This document shows positions 33,391-41,836 of a stretch of DNA of 64,000 nucleotides, in pieces. The DNA lies in assembly GCA_963973975.1 (NCBI GenBank), contig CAXBCF010000015.1:5854-69853 (forward strand), given 5' to 3'. Each line of letters begins with the position of its first letter. The first letter of the stretch is position 1. The position numbers and the translations under genes are program-made. The notes under the pieces are model-generated. The model ran no database searches. It saw only the letters and a list, made by a program, of their open reading frames with translations, and was not told the origin of the DNA. The DNA is from UBA1494_A sp963973975. Its GTDB lineage: Bacteria; Bacteroidota; Bacteroidia; Flavobacteriales_E; Vicingaceae.

Positions 33391-34146
33391 ATGTTTTTCA
33401 TCCTCTCTAAAATCTTTTTTTTCTTTCTACAACCTATTGTATGGATACTTACCTTACTTCTATTCAGTCTTTTTTCGAAAAACAATAAGAAAAAATACTT
33501 AGTAAGCGCCTTATTCTTACTCTTGTTTTTTAGTAATAAGTTTATTTTCAATGAATTCTCGAGTGTTTGGGAATTACCTTCTACCAAAATAGAAACATTA
33601 GATAAAAATTATAAAGTAGCCATTGTTTTAGGGGGAATTGTGCATCAAGAAGAAACCTCTAAAAATATCGATTTTGGTAGAAATGCTGATCGAATTCTTC
33701 AAGTTTTGCCCTTGTATTTTTCAGGTCAGGTTGAGAAAATATTGATAGCAGGAGGATCTGGCAGTTTAATTAACGACGATGTTGAAGCTGAAATACTGGC
33801 AAATTACTTAATTGAAATTGGAGTTAAAAAAGAGGATCTACTTCTAGAGAAAACCTCAAGAAATACTTATGAAAATGCGCTAAATTCAATTAAATTATTA
33901 AATGAAAAAGGCATTGATGAATCCGTTTTACTTTGCACATCGAGTATGCACATGAGAAGATCGGCGGCTTGTTTTAATAAATTGGGTTTTAACCCCGATT
34001 TACTTGTTGTTGATTTAGTGAGCGAGGAACGAAAATGGCACCCTGCTTTTCTAATCTTGCCCGATACTCAAACTCTTTCAGAATGGTATTGGTTACTCCA
34101 TGAGTGGGTTGGAATTCTTATTTATAAAGCAATGGGATATTGTTAG
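33391..34146 (+). CDS. YdcF/ElyC-type DUF218 membrane protein
   Basis: 251-residue protein with two N-terminal membrane helices (about 3-22 and 31-48) and a C-terminal DUF218 domain. The family signature is present: VAIVLGGIV (about 74-82), ILIAGGSGS (near 115), EDLLLEKTSRNTYENA (near 147-162), and LLCTSSMHMRRS. Relatives act in envelope (lipid carrier) homeostasis, but the reaction is unsettled. It starts directly after the hemY stop with no gap, so it rides on the hem transcript. Confidence 0.85.
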   Translation: MFFILSKIFFFFLQPIVWILTLLLFSLFSKNNKKKYLVSALFLLLFFSNKFIFNEFSSVWELPSTKIETLDKNYKVAIVLGGIVHQEETSKNIDFGRNADRILQVLPLYFSGQVEKILIAGGSGSLINDDVEAEILANYLIEIGVKKEDLLLEKTSRNTYENALNSIKLLNEKGIDESVLLCTSSMHMRRSAACFNKLGFNPDLLVVDLVSEERKWHPAFLILPDTQTLSEWYWLLHEWVGILIYKAMGYC

Positions 34147-34172
34147 AAAGAAGTAAAATAATTGAAAGAGAT

Positions 34173-34925
34173 TTACCTAACTTCTCTAGTGCCAAAAAGA
34201 AAATTCACGTATAGATTTACAAAAAAAGATTGATTTTCAGCGAAAGCCATAATCGGAATTTCATCGAAATAAACATCTATGGCAGCTCCAACTTCAATAG
34301 CTCTAAGTGCATCCTGACTTGTTGCAAAATCGAAATGAAAACCAAATTTGGCAAAAAGACCAGGATAAAATCTCATCTCATTAAAGCCATTTAGAAATGA
34401 TGCTCTACCATAAATATCTCCTTGTTGGTGTTTGACTGGATCGTACTTTTCTTTAACAATGATCGATCTAGGCTGGTTGGGTTCTCTTTCAATAATGTTT
34501 AAATAAACAGGCTTAGCCATTCCGATAGAAGGCCCAAAATGAGAGACAAAAGTTACAGAGACCCCATTTATTGACTGCTTAGGTATAAAAATTTTATGAA
34601 TCCCTATGCTCGGCCTTAAGGCATAAAATGAATTCATTTTGCCAAAAATATAGCCCCGGACATTGTCTTGAAACGGATTTACACTCCTTATTTCTTTAGG
34701 ATGCTTGATGTTAGCGATTTCAATTTCAAAAACTCGTTTTTTGAAGGCAGTAATGAATTTCCCTGAACGATAAACCGCAGAAAACCCATTGGTGTGCATG
34801 CCAATACCTCCAGAAACTTCTTTGTCGTAAATAGTCGTTTTTTCTTCAAAAATCGTTTCTTGTGAAAAGATTGTGAGGGAAAATAAACTTAAAAAAAATA
34901 GAAGAATGAAATCTTTTGTTCTCAT
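34173..34925 (-). CDS. Exported protein, probably outer-membrane beta-rich, unknown function
   Basis: From the ATG at 34925 the protein has 250 residues with a clean signal peptide (KDFILLFFLSLFSLTIFSQ, residues 3-21). An in-frame ATG 108 bases further out exists, but a TAACTTTG box at 34935-34942 on this strand lies inside that extension, and the extension adds a second hydrophobic stretch before the signal, so the shorter form is chosen. The mature part alternates polar and hydrophobic residues with many Gly and aromatic positions, ending NLYVNFLFGTREVR, like small beta-barrels. No domain is recognised. Confidence 0.65.
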   Translation of the reverse strand: MRTKDFILLFFLSLFSLTIFSQETIFEEKTTIYDKEVSGGIGMHTNGFSAVYRSGKFITAFKKRVFEIEIANIKHPKEIRSVNPFQDNVRGYIFGKMNSFYALRPSIGIHKIFIPKQSINGVSVTFVSHFGPSIGMAKPVYLNIIEREPNQPRSIIVKEKYDPVKHQQGDIYGRASFLNGFNEMRFYPGLFAKFGFHFDFATSQDALRAIEVGAAIDVYFDEIPIMAFAENQSFFVNLYVNFLFGTREVR

Positions 34926-35023
34926 ATACCTCAACAAAGTTAATAATAAGTATTTTGCCAGAATAACTATTATAAGATAGTTAACTTGATTAACAGCAAA
35001 AAAGTTTATTTTTAATGTAAAAA

Positions 35024-35433
35024 ATGAAAGCAACCATTACCGGCTCCTACACTGACAATTTTAATTGTGAAATAATTCATGTTGGCTCAGGATATGAATT
35101 GCAAACAGATGCACCTAAAGACAATAATGGAAAGGGAGCTTGTTTTTCGCCAACTGATTTAGTAGCTGCTTCTTTGGGAAGTGTATTATAACCACAATTG
35201 CCATTAAAGCAAAAGCGAAAAATATTGAAATTGGAAAACCGCAGTTTCAAATTTTCAAACACATGAAGTCAAATCCCCGACAAATTGATAAAATCAGCGT
35301 TGAAATAGTCTTTGATGTTCCTTTAAATAAAGAAGAAAAAGACTTTGTTAATTATGAAGCAAAAAACTGTCCAGTAGCTCTCAGCTTAAACCCCGAACTA
35401 ATTCAAGATATTTCGTTTACTTATAAGAGCTAA
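35024..35433 (+). pseudogene. OsmC-family peroxidase, frameshifted at the catalytic cysteine
   Basis: Reads as an OsmC/Ohr protein in two frames. Frame one gives MKATITGSYTDNF...FSPTDLVAASLGSV and stops at TAA 35189-35191. The next frame continues with TTIAIKAKAKNIEIG...NCPVALSLNPELIQ to TAA at 35431-35433. Adding one T after GGAAG near 35181 would restore GSC-IITTIAIKA and a protein of 136 residues, matching the family, so a one-base deletion removed the first catalytic Cys codon. OsmC proteins destroy organic hydroperoxides. The 3' end overlaps the convergent ytxJ remnant. A sequencing error is possible. Confidence 0.85.
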
Positions 35434-35758
35434 TTGCTTTAGCATCAATCCCACCATGCGAAGAATGATAAATTGTTTCAGCGCTTTTAATCAAAATTAA
35501 CTGAGGAGATTGGTGTTGAACTTCTAATTCTTCAGCAATCAGATTACTAATAGATCTGAATTTAATTAAATCTAAAAGGTAAATAGGAACTTCAGGATTG
35601 TGTTTTTTTCAAGAAGATTGCAATGAAAATTTAACCATAGAACTCACAGGACAACGAGTTGAATGCTTAAAAATAGCGTGAAGTTTTTCGGGAGAAGCTT
35701 TACTATCTTCTAGTAAGTTTCTAAAATCTTGCTCAGATTCTAACTTTCTCCAATCCAA
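35417..35758 (-). pseudogene. ytxJ: Bacilliredoxin YtxJ/BrxC-like gene with in-frame nonsense codon
   Basis: From a TTG at 35756-35758 the frame reads DWRKLESEQDF...AIFKHSTRCPVSSMVKF, stops at TGA (35609-35611, codon 50), and continues in the same frame with HNPEVPIYLLDLI, SNLIAEELEVQHQSPQLIL and YHSSHGGIDAKA to TAA at 35417. This is the YtxJ family (113 residues), thought to reduce bacillithiol mixed disulfides; its Cys in STRCPVS is intact. One substitution (for example TGG to TGA) explains the break. The start lies just behind the stop of a small lipoprotein gene, suggesting a former operon. Confidence 0.85.
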
Positions 35759-35760
35759 AT

Positions 35761-35886
35761 TTAGGATGGATTCTGGTTGCTAACTACTTCAGCTTTACTG
35801 TATGCAGCGCAACGGTGGTTAGACTTACAAGAGAATAAGGTTGCGGTTAAAAAAACTGCTAAAAAAACGATGCTTAATTTTTTCAT
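35761..35886 (-). CDS. Small 41-residue lipoprotein
   Basis: MKKLSIVFLAVFLTATLFSC is a lipoprotein signal with Cys at residue 20, followed by KSNHRCAAYSKAEVVSNQNPS. The longer in-frame extension to 35976 has no family-like features, so the ATG at 35886 is chosen. It lies two bases upstream of the ytxJ remnant on the same strand; short lipoproteins of this kind with an HRCAAY motif are, from memory, found near ytxJ in Bacteroidota. Function unknown. Confidence 0.65.
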   Translation of the reverse strand: MKKLSIVFLAVFLTATLFSCKSNHRCAAYSKAEVVSNQNPS

Positions 35887-35985
35887 GGCTAAATTTAATG
35901 CGTCAAAAATAATGAAACTTAATTGTTTAAACGATAAAAGTTTATATTTTGTTATCATTACTATTTTAATAAGCAACTATTAACA

Positions 35986-36675
35986 ATGTCATTTTACTTT
36001 CAAGAGGAGATTAATAATTGTGGAGATTGGAAAAACTTCCTTCAAATAGAGCTATCAAAAGCGTATTTCATTTCTCTTGAAAAAGAACTAATAAAGGACT
36101 TGGAAACAAAACAAGTATTCCCTCCAAAAAACAATATTTTTAAAGCATTTGAGTTAACTCCAATTAGTACGGTTAAGGTGGTAATTCTAGGTCAAGACCC
36201 TTACCATGGAATAAACCAAGCAAATGGATTGTGTTTTTCAGTTAATCATGGAGTTCCTTTTCCCCCTTCACTTAGAAATATTTTTAAAGAAATGATGAAT
36301 GATTTAAAAATAGCACTCCCAAGTCATGGCGATTTATCAAATTGGGCCAAACAAGGTGTTCTGCTTTTAAATGAATCATTGACTGTAGTGGAAGCTCAAG
36401 CAGCATCGCATCAAAAAATTGGTTGGAGCAAGTTAACAGATGCTGTGATTAAAAAAGTAAGCAATGAAAAATCGAATACTATATTTGTACTATGGGGAAA
36501 GCATGCGGCCAAAAAAAAGTCACTTATTGATGAAAAGAAACATAAAATAATTGAAGCTGCACATCCATCACCACTTTCGGCCTACAGAGGTTTTTTCGAC
36601 AGTCAGCCTTTTTCTCAGATTAATCGTTTTCTCGAGAATACAAATCAAACAACAATCAATTGGAAGTTAGATTAG
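35986..36675 (+). CDS. ung: Uracil-DNA glycosylase
   Basis: Removes uracil from DNA in base-excision repair. 229 residues, family 1. The water-activating loop GQDPYHG is at 69-75 (catalytic D71), and the DNA-intercalation loop HPSPLSAYRGFF begins at H193. The usual LLLNT motif reads LLLNESL here, a modest change at a position where other family 1 enzymes have Thr. Its last bases overlap the start of the Omp85-like gene. Confidence 0.95.
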   Translation: MSFYFQEEINNCGDWKNFLQIELSKAYFISLEKELIKDLETKQVFPPKNNIFKAFELTPISTVKVVILGQDPYHGINQANGLCFSVNHGVPFPPSLRNIFKEMMNDLKIALPSHGDLSNWAKQGVLLLNESLTVVEAQAASHQKIGWSKLTDAVIKKVSNEKSNTIFVLWGKHAAKKKSLIDEKKHKIIEAAHPSPLSAYRGFFDSQPFSQINRFLENTNQTTINWKLD

Positions 36676-38432
36676 GCACTTTTCTTAAAAATTTTTCTAA
36701 GCTCTTTCTGCTCATTTATTTAATTATGTGCACAGAAAATCAAGTAAATGCACAAGAGAAAAAAGCATTAATTGTTGAAGGAGCGAATGCTGTTAAATTA
36801 ACCCACCCAGCTTTTGTGTCTAATCGTGTAGAAGCATTAAAGGTGGGGAAATCGATTTTAGGGCAGTTTTACGAAAATGCTTACTTAAGTGCAACTATCG
36901 ACACTTTAGTAGCAACAGATCAAGTCTTTATATTAAAGGTAAATCCTGGAGGAATTTATAAATGGATTAATCTTTCAAAAGGGAATCTAAAAGAGCATGA
37001 ACTAAATCAAATAGACTTGAGCAGTAGGTTGTTTTTGAACCGGCCATTTCGTCCAACGCAATTATCAGAATTATTTGAGCGAACCATCAATTATTTTGAG
37101 AACAACGGCTATCCTTTCGCAAGTGTACAACTCGACAGCATTGAGTTTTCAGAAGAGAATGGTTTGAGTGCTGCATTAAAAGTTGAACGCAATAAATTCT
37201 ACAAAATCGATAGTATTTTAATTCGAGGAAAATCGGGAGTTAAAGAAGCTTTTATCTTGCAACACATAGAGTTGAGCCCAGGAGATGAATTTAATGAGCA
37301 AAAGATTAAAAATATTAGTACCCGGATTCAAGAAATTCAATTTTTAAATGAATCAAAAAAAGTGGAAGTACAGTATTTTGAAGAAGGAGTAAAAATTATA
37401 TTGTACTTAGAAAAAAAAGAAGCTAGTCGTTTTGATGGTATCTTAGGTCTACTGACCAATGAAGATAATGGAAACATAGAGCTAACAGGAGATGTTGATT
37501 TGAATCTTGTCAATTCCTTTAATCGAGGAGAGCTAATTGGCTTCAATTGGCGCAAATTGCAAGGAAATTCCCAAGATTTGAAATTAAAATTGGCATACCC
37601 CTACCTCTTTAATACCCCTTTTGGAATTGATTTTAATTTTAAACTTTTTAAGCGCGACACTACCTTTATTGAATTAAATACAGGTTTGGGAATTAATTAT
37701 CAAATTCGGCGAGGAGAAGTTATTTCTGTTTTTGTCACCAATCAATCATCTAGTTTATTGTCAAGAACTGCCATAATCGAACAAGCCAATGCATCATTAC
37801 CTGCTTTGGGAGATGTAACCATTAACTCATTTGGTGTTGCCTATCAAATTCAGCGATTCGATTATCAATTTAACCCCACAAAAGGTTTCGGACTAACCAC
37901 CTCTTTTTCTGTGGGTAGAAAAGAATTAAAAAAGATTTCTGCACTTGAAGAAGAGTTTCCTTCAATTTATGATGGAGTTATTTTAAATTCAACGCAGTAC
38001 AATGGAATGGCCAATTTAAATTATTTCATTCCAATTGGGAGCAGAGGAACTATAAAATTTGGAAACCAATCAGCAATTATTTCTTCTGAGAATATCTATG
38101 TGAACGAATTATTGAGAATTGGAGGTCTAAAAATATTGAGAGGTTTTGATGAAGAGTCCATCAATGCTTCTGCCTATTCAATTTTCACTTTAGAGTATCG
38201 TTTTTTATTGGATCGCAATTCATATTTCTCGGTTTTTAGTGATGGTGGTTACTATGAAAACCAAAATGTGGATTTTGAACTATCGGACACACCAATTGGC
38301 ATAGGAGCTGGAATAAGTTTTGAGACTAACGCAGGAATTTTTACCTTTAATTATGCCGTAGGTAAACAGTTTGATAATCCAATCGAATTTAGAGCAGCAA
38401 AAATTCATTTTGGTTTTGTAAATTTATTTTAA
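36660..38432 (+). CDS. Omp85/BamA-TamA-like outer membrane protein
   Basis: 590 residues with a signal peptide (about 13-31, ending VNAQ), two or three POTRA-like modules (FRPTQLSELFERTINYFENNGYPFASV near 133-160 is the typical helix, as is NEQKIKNISTRIQEIQFL near 210), then a beta-barrel to the C-terminal Phe (HFGFVNLF). LRGFDEESI near 493 is the VRGF/Y-like motif on the barrel lid loop. The start is TTG at 36660; the only near ATG would cut into the signal peptide. It would insert or export proteins at the outer membrane. Overlaps ung by 16 bases. Confidence 0.85.
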   Translation: MEVRLGTFLKNFSKLFLLIYLIMCTENQVNAQEKKALIVEGANAVKLTHPAFVSNRVEALKVGKSILGQFYENAYLSATIDTLVATDQVFILKVNPGGIYKWINLSKGNLKEHELNQIDLSSRLFLNRPFRPTQLSELFERTINYFENNGYPFASVQLDSIEFSEENGLSAALKVERNKFYKIDSILIRGKSGVKEAFILQHIELSPGDEFNEQKIKNISTRIQEIQFLNESKKVEVQYFEEGVKIILYLEKKEASRFDGILGLLTNEDNGNIELTGDVDLNLVNSFNRGELIGFNWRKLQGNSQDLKLKLAYPYLFNTPFGIDFNFKLFKRDTTFIELNTGLGINYQIRRGEVISVFVTNQSSSLLSRTAIIEQANASLPALGDVTINSFGVAYQIQRFDYQFNPTKGFGLTTSFSVGRKELKKISALEEEFPSIYDGVILNSTQYNGMANLNYFIPIGSRGTIKFGNQSAIISSENIYVNELLRIGGLKILRGFDEESINASAYSIFTLEYRFLLDRNSYFSVFSDGGYYENQNVDFELSDTPIGIGAGISFETNAGIFTFNYAVGKQFDNPIEFRAAKIHFGFVNLF

Positions 38433-38497
38433 ACTATCATTTATTAAAAAGGTTAACGATTCCTTTTCGATAATTTAGCAGTCTAAATCTCATTTTA

Positions 38498-39850
38498 ATG
38501 GACTACTCAGCAATCATCATTTTTATAGCAGGAGGAATCATTGGTTTTTTTATTGCAAAACTGCTTTTTAAAAAAACTGTTTCAGCAAATGACACAGATC
38601 AAGAAGTAGTTGAAGTACTTAAAAATGAAAATCTTTCACTTAAAAAAGATGTTGAGCATTTAGAACTTCGAATTGAAAAATCGATTGAAGAATTCAACAA
38701 GCAAAAAGAAAGAGAGCGCGAATTACAACAAGATAAAATTGATTTAAGCAGTCAACTATCTGAAAGCAAAACCAAGTACCTCAACATTGAAGAAAGACTT
38801 CGAGAACAAAAAGCTGAGTTAGAACAATTGCAAGAAAAATTTACTAAAGAATTTAAGCTTGCAGCAAATGCCATTTTGAAGCAGAATTCTGTCGATTTTT
38901 CAAAAGTGCATCAAAAAGAATTGGAAGAAATTCTAAATCCACTAAAAGAGAAAATCAAATCTTTTGAAACTAGTGTAGAAAAAAAATATGTTGATGAAAC
39001 GAAAGAAAGAGCTTATTTAAAACAAGAAATTAAGCAATTGATAGAGATCAACCAAACCTTGAACCTACAAGCTGAAAATTTAACGAACGCATTAAAAGGA
39101 GAAAATAAAACCCAAGGAAATTGGGGAGAAATGGTTTTAGAACGAATTTTAGAAAGTTCGGGACTTATAAAAGGTCAAGAATATGAAACACAATACAGCG
39201 ACACCAATGCTGAAAATACATTAATAAGACCTGATGTAATTATAAAACTACCTGACAATAAGCATATTATAATTGATGCAAAAGTTTCGCTTACTGCTTA
39301 TGAAAAAATGGTGAGTTCAAAAAATGATGATGATAAACTGAAGCAATTAAAATTGCACATTCAAAGCGTCAAAAACCATGTAAAGCAACTGAGTGAAAAA
39401 AGCTATTTCAGTGGCAAAAACTTAAATTCTCCAGATTTTGTTCTACTTTTCATGCCAATTGAGCCTTCTTTTAGTCTAGCAGCTCAGCATGATGAAGGTT
39501 TATTTTCTTATGCTTGGGACAAAAAAGTGGTCATAGTTAGTCCTTCTACTTTATTGGCAAGTTTGAGAACAATTTCATCTGTTTGGAAACAAGAGCGACA
39601 GACTAAAAATGCCTATGAAATCGCTGACAGAGCAGGAAGACTTTACGATAAATTCAAAGCGTTTATAGATGACATGCAAAAAATTGAAAGGGGATTAAAT
39701 TCAGCCCAATCTGCCTACAGCGATGCGTTTAACAAGTTGAGTAGTGGCAAGGGAAACATCATTAGTCGGGCAGAGAAAATTAAAGAAATGGGTGCCAAAA
39801 CAAATAAAAACCTTTCGGAAGGTTTATTGATTGAAACGGATGATGAATAA
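38498..39850 (+). CDS. rmuC: DNA recombination protein RmuC
   Basis: 450-residue protein with an N-terminal membrane anchor (about 4-24), a long coiled coil (about 40-200), and the RmuC nuclease-like domain: NWGEMVLERILESSGL near 211, RPDVIIKLPDNKHIIIDAKV near 247, and PDFVLLFMPIEPSF near 315. It limits inversions between repeats in E. coli; its biochemical action is not settled. It overlaps the next gene by about 11 bases. Confidence 0.92.
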   Translation: MDYSAIIIFIAGGIIGFFIAKLLFKKTVSANDTDQEVVEVLKNENLSLKKDVEHLELRIEKSIEEFNKQKERERELQQDKIDLSSQLSESKTKYLNIEERLREQKAELEQLQEKFTKEFKLAANAILKQNSVDFSKVHQKELEEILNPLKEKIKSFETSVEKKYVDETKERAYLKQEIKQLIEINQTLNLQAENLTNALKGENKTQGNWGEMVLERILESSGLIKGQEYETQYSDTNAENTLIRPDVIIKLPDNKHIIIDAKVSLTAYEKMVSSKNDDDKLKQLKLHIQSVKNHVKQLSEKSYFSGKNLNSPDFVLLFMPIEPSFSLAAQHDEGLFSYAWDKKVVIVSPSTLLASLRTISSVWKQERQTKNAYEIADRAGRLYDKFKAFIDDMQKIERGLNSAQSAYSDAFNKLSSGKGNIISRAEKIKEMGAKTNKNLSEGLLIETDDE

Positions 39851-41102
39851 ATTAACTAGCTATTTTTTCATTTTTATTCTTTTTGGATACTTTTTAGGTT
39901 GTTCAAATTCAGCCTCACTTTCAAAAAATGATTATACCTATTTGTATGATCAAACCCAAAAATTAATCAATCCTGAATTTAAACTATTCCATGATCAAGA
40001 GGATAGTAGCACCTTGTATTTTCAGTTAAAATCGAATGACATTCTTTACGGAAGAATCAATGACTCATTGCTCGTTGCAAATATTTGGGTGAAATATTAT
40101 TTATGGGCAAACAAAAGTAGAACGGAAGTTATAGACAGTGCTACACACAAATTAACTAACTATGGTTTAAATGAAAATAAAAAAATTATTCAAGGAGCTG
40201 TGCGAATTAAAATCCCTTTAGGAAAAGCATATCCATTGGAAGTGAGGTTTCGTGATGAAAATAAAGGATTAAATGTTATTTATGAAATTGTTGCCGATAA
40301 GCGATTTAATGGAAACTCCCAATTTTATCAACTTCGGAATGGAAAACAAGTTCTTGTTGAACCAATTATTACTCATAAAGGAAACACAGTACTTGAAAAA
40401 AGTCCACTGATTACTAATAATAAATACAGGCTTCAGCAAGTAAACTATTCGTATTCAATGACTCCTCCCCCATTTGTAGGAGAAAACAATGATGCAATCA
40501 ATTCACAAGATGATACCACATCTGTAGTTGAGTTTTTTGCTGACACATTACTAATTAGCTCTTTTAGAAATATCAATCAACTTCTTCCAGTCACCAAAAG
40601 TGATGCGTTTCCTGTTTACTTCTTCTACTTTTATGAGGGATTTCCTTTTGTAAATAATGTAGAACAAATGATTCAACCAATTCGATACATCAGTACGACA
40701 AGCGAATACAAAAAGGTGAATGATGCGACTAATAAAAAGGGAGCAATGGATAATTTTTGGCTAAAAATGGCTAAAAATGAAGAGAAAGCGAAGAAATTAA
40801 TCAAAGAATATTATAACCGAGTAGAAGATGCAAACAAGTACTTTAGCACTTACAAAGAAGGCTGGAAAACTGATCGAGGAATCATCTACGTTGTTTATGG
40901 AAATCCTACTACTATCTATAAAACAACTGCTAAAGAAACTTGGATTTATGGTGAAGAAAACAATATTTTATCAATCAAATTTGAATTTATAAACGTCAAT
41001 AATCCTCAAAGTGCAAATGATTATAAATTAATTAGAAATGCCGATTATAAAAATAATTGGTATCGTGCAGTTGATTTGTGGAGACAAGGAAAAATACTTT
41101 AA
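39840..41102 (+). CDS. GWxTD-domain lipoprotein
   Basis: About 420 residues with a lipoprotein signal (LFGYFLGC, Cys near 21). The C-terminal GWxTD domain carries its namesake motif as EGWKTDRGIIYVVYGNPTT, then TWIYGE. Function is unknown; GWxTD proteins are widespread in Bacteroidota envelopes. A TTG at 39831 is in frame, but the ATG pair at 39840 and 39843 is a better start. It overlaps rmuC at its start, and its TAA shares a base with the rlmB ATG (TAATG). Confidence 0.85.
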   Translation: MMNKLTSYFFIFILFGYFLGCSNSASLSKNDYTYLYDQTQKLINPEFKLFHDQEDSSTLYFQLKSNDILYGRINDSLLVANIWVKYYLWANKSRTEVIDSATHKLTNYGLNENKKIIQGAVRIKIPLGKAYPLEVRFRDENKGLNVIYEIVADKRFNGNSQFYQLRNGKQVLVEPIITHKGNTVLEKSPLITNNKYRLQQVNYSYSMTPPPFVGENNDAINSQDDTTSVVEFFADTLLISSFRNINQLLPVTKSDAFPVYFFYFYEGFPFVNNVEQMIQPIRYISTTSEYKKVNDATNKKGAMDNFWLKMAKNEEKAKKLIKEYYNRVEDANKYFSTYKEGWKTDRGIIYVVYGNPTTIYKTTAKETWIYGEENNILSIKFEFINVNNPQSANDYKLIRNADYKNNWYRAVDLWRQGKIL

Positions 41103-41836
41103 TGGCAACAGAAAACTACATATTTGGAATGCATCCGGTGATGGAGGCAATCAAGGCGAACAAAGACATCGATAAAGTACTGGTTCAATCAGACTTGAGA
41201 GGTGCTCATGTAACTGAATTGAGAAAATTACTCAAAGAGTATAAGGTAAGCAGTCAAAATTTACCACTGCAACGTTTAAATCACCTTTGTAAAAAACCAC
41301 ATCAAGGAGTAGTTGCATATCTTTCTCCTGTTAGTTTTCAGCCCTATGAAGAAGTGTTGGCTAAAGCGTTTGAATCAGGTAAACCTCCTTTAATATTGGT
41401 TCTAGATCGAATCAGTGATGTTGGAAATTTTGGTGCAATTTGTAGAACAGCCGAATGCACCGGAGTGGATGGAATCATCATTCCAGTGAAAGGTTCAGCT
41501 CAAATAAATGGAGAAGCAATTAAACGTTCTTCTGGGGCATTGCTCAAAGTAAATATTTCTAGAGAACGTGATTTGGCTCAGGTAGTAGAAGAATTAAAAG
41601 CATCAGGGCTTCAAATTGTTGCTTGCACTGAGAAAACAAACCGCATGATCTATGGAGTAGATTATACCTTACCAACAGCAATAATAATGGGTTCTGAAGA
41701 CGATGGAATCAACTCTCAGTTAATGAAAGTTGCCGATCATTTAGTTGGAATTCCAATGAGAGGTGAAATAGCTTCATTGAATGTATCTGTTTCAACAGGA
41801 GTAATCTTATATGAAACTATAAGACAAAGAATGTGA
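41102..41836 (+). CDS. rlmB: 23S rRNA (guanosine-2'-O-)-methyltransferase, TrmH/RlmB family
   Basis: SPOUT methyltransferase of about 244 residues. The N-terminal substrate-binding domain begins YIFGMHPVMEAI, and the SPOUT core has LVLDRISDVGNFGAICRTAE (motif 1), IIMGSEDDGI (motif 2) and IPMRGEIASLNVSVSTGVILYE (motif 3), with N and E of the active site kept. An ATG at 41102 within TAATG is the start; an earlier in-frame ATG (41078) lies inside the upstream gene. Target G2251 is the family default, not proven. Confidence 0.92.
   Translation: MATENYIFGMHPVMEAIKANKDIDKVLVQSDLRGAHVTELRKLLKEYKVSSQNLPLQRLNHLCKKPHQGVVAYLSPVSFQPYEEVLAKAFESGKPPLILVLDRISDVGNFGAICRTAECTGVDGIIIPVKGSAQINGEAIKRSSGALLKVNISRERDLAQVVEELKASGLQIVACTEKTNRMIYGVDYTLPTAIIMGSEDDGINSQLMKVADHLVGIPMRGEIASLNVSVSTGVILYETIRQRM

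Noticed and set aside
34926..35033. N-terminal extension of the exported protein to 35033
   Set aside because: It places a second hydrophobic segment before a clean signal peptide and contains a TAACTTTG promoter box; the ATG at 34925 fits better.
35609..35611. Selenocysteine reading of the TGA in ytxJ
   Set aside because: The redox Cys of the family is elsewhere and intact (TRCPVS), and no SECIS-like hairpin is apparent; a nonsense change is simpler.
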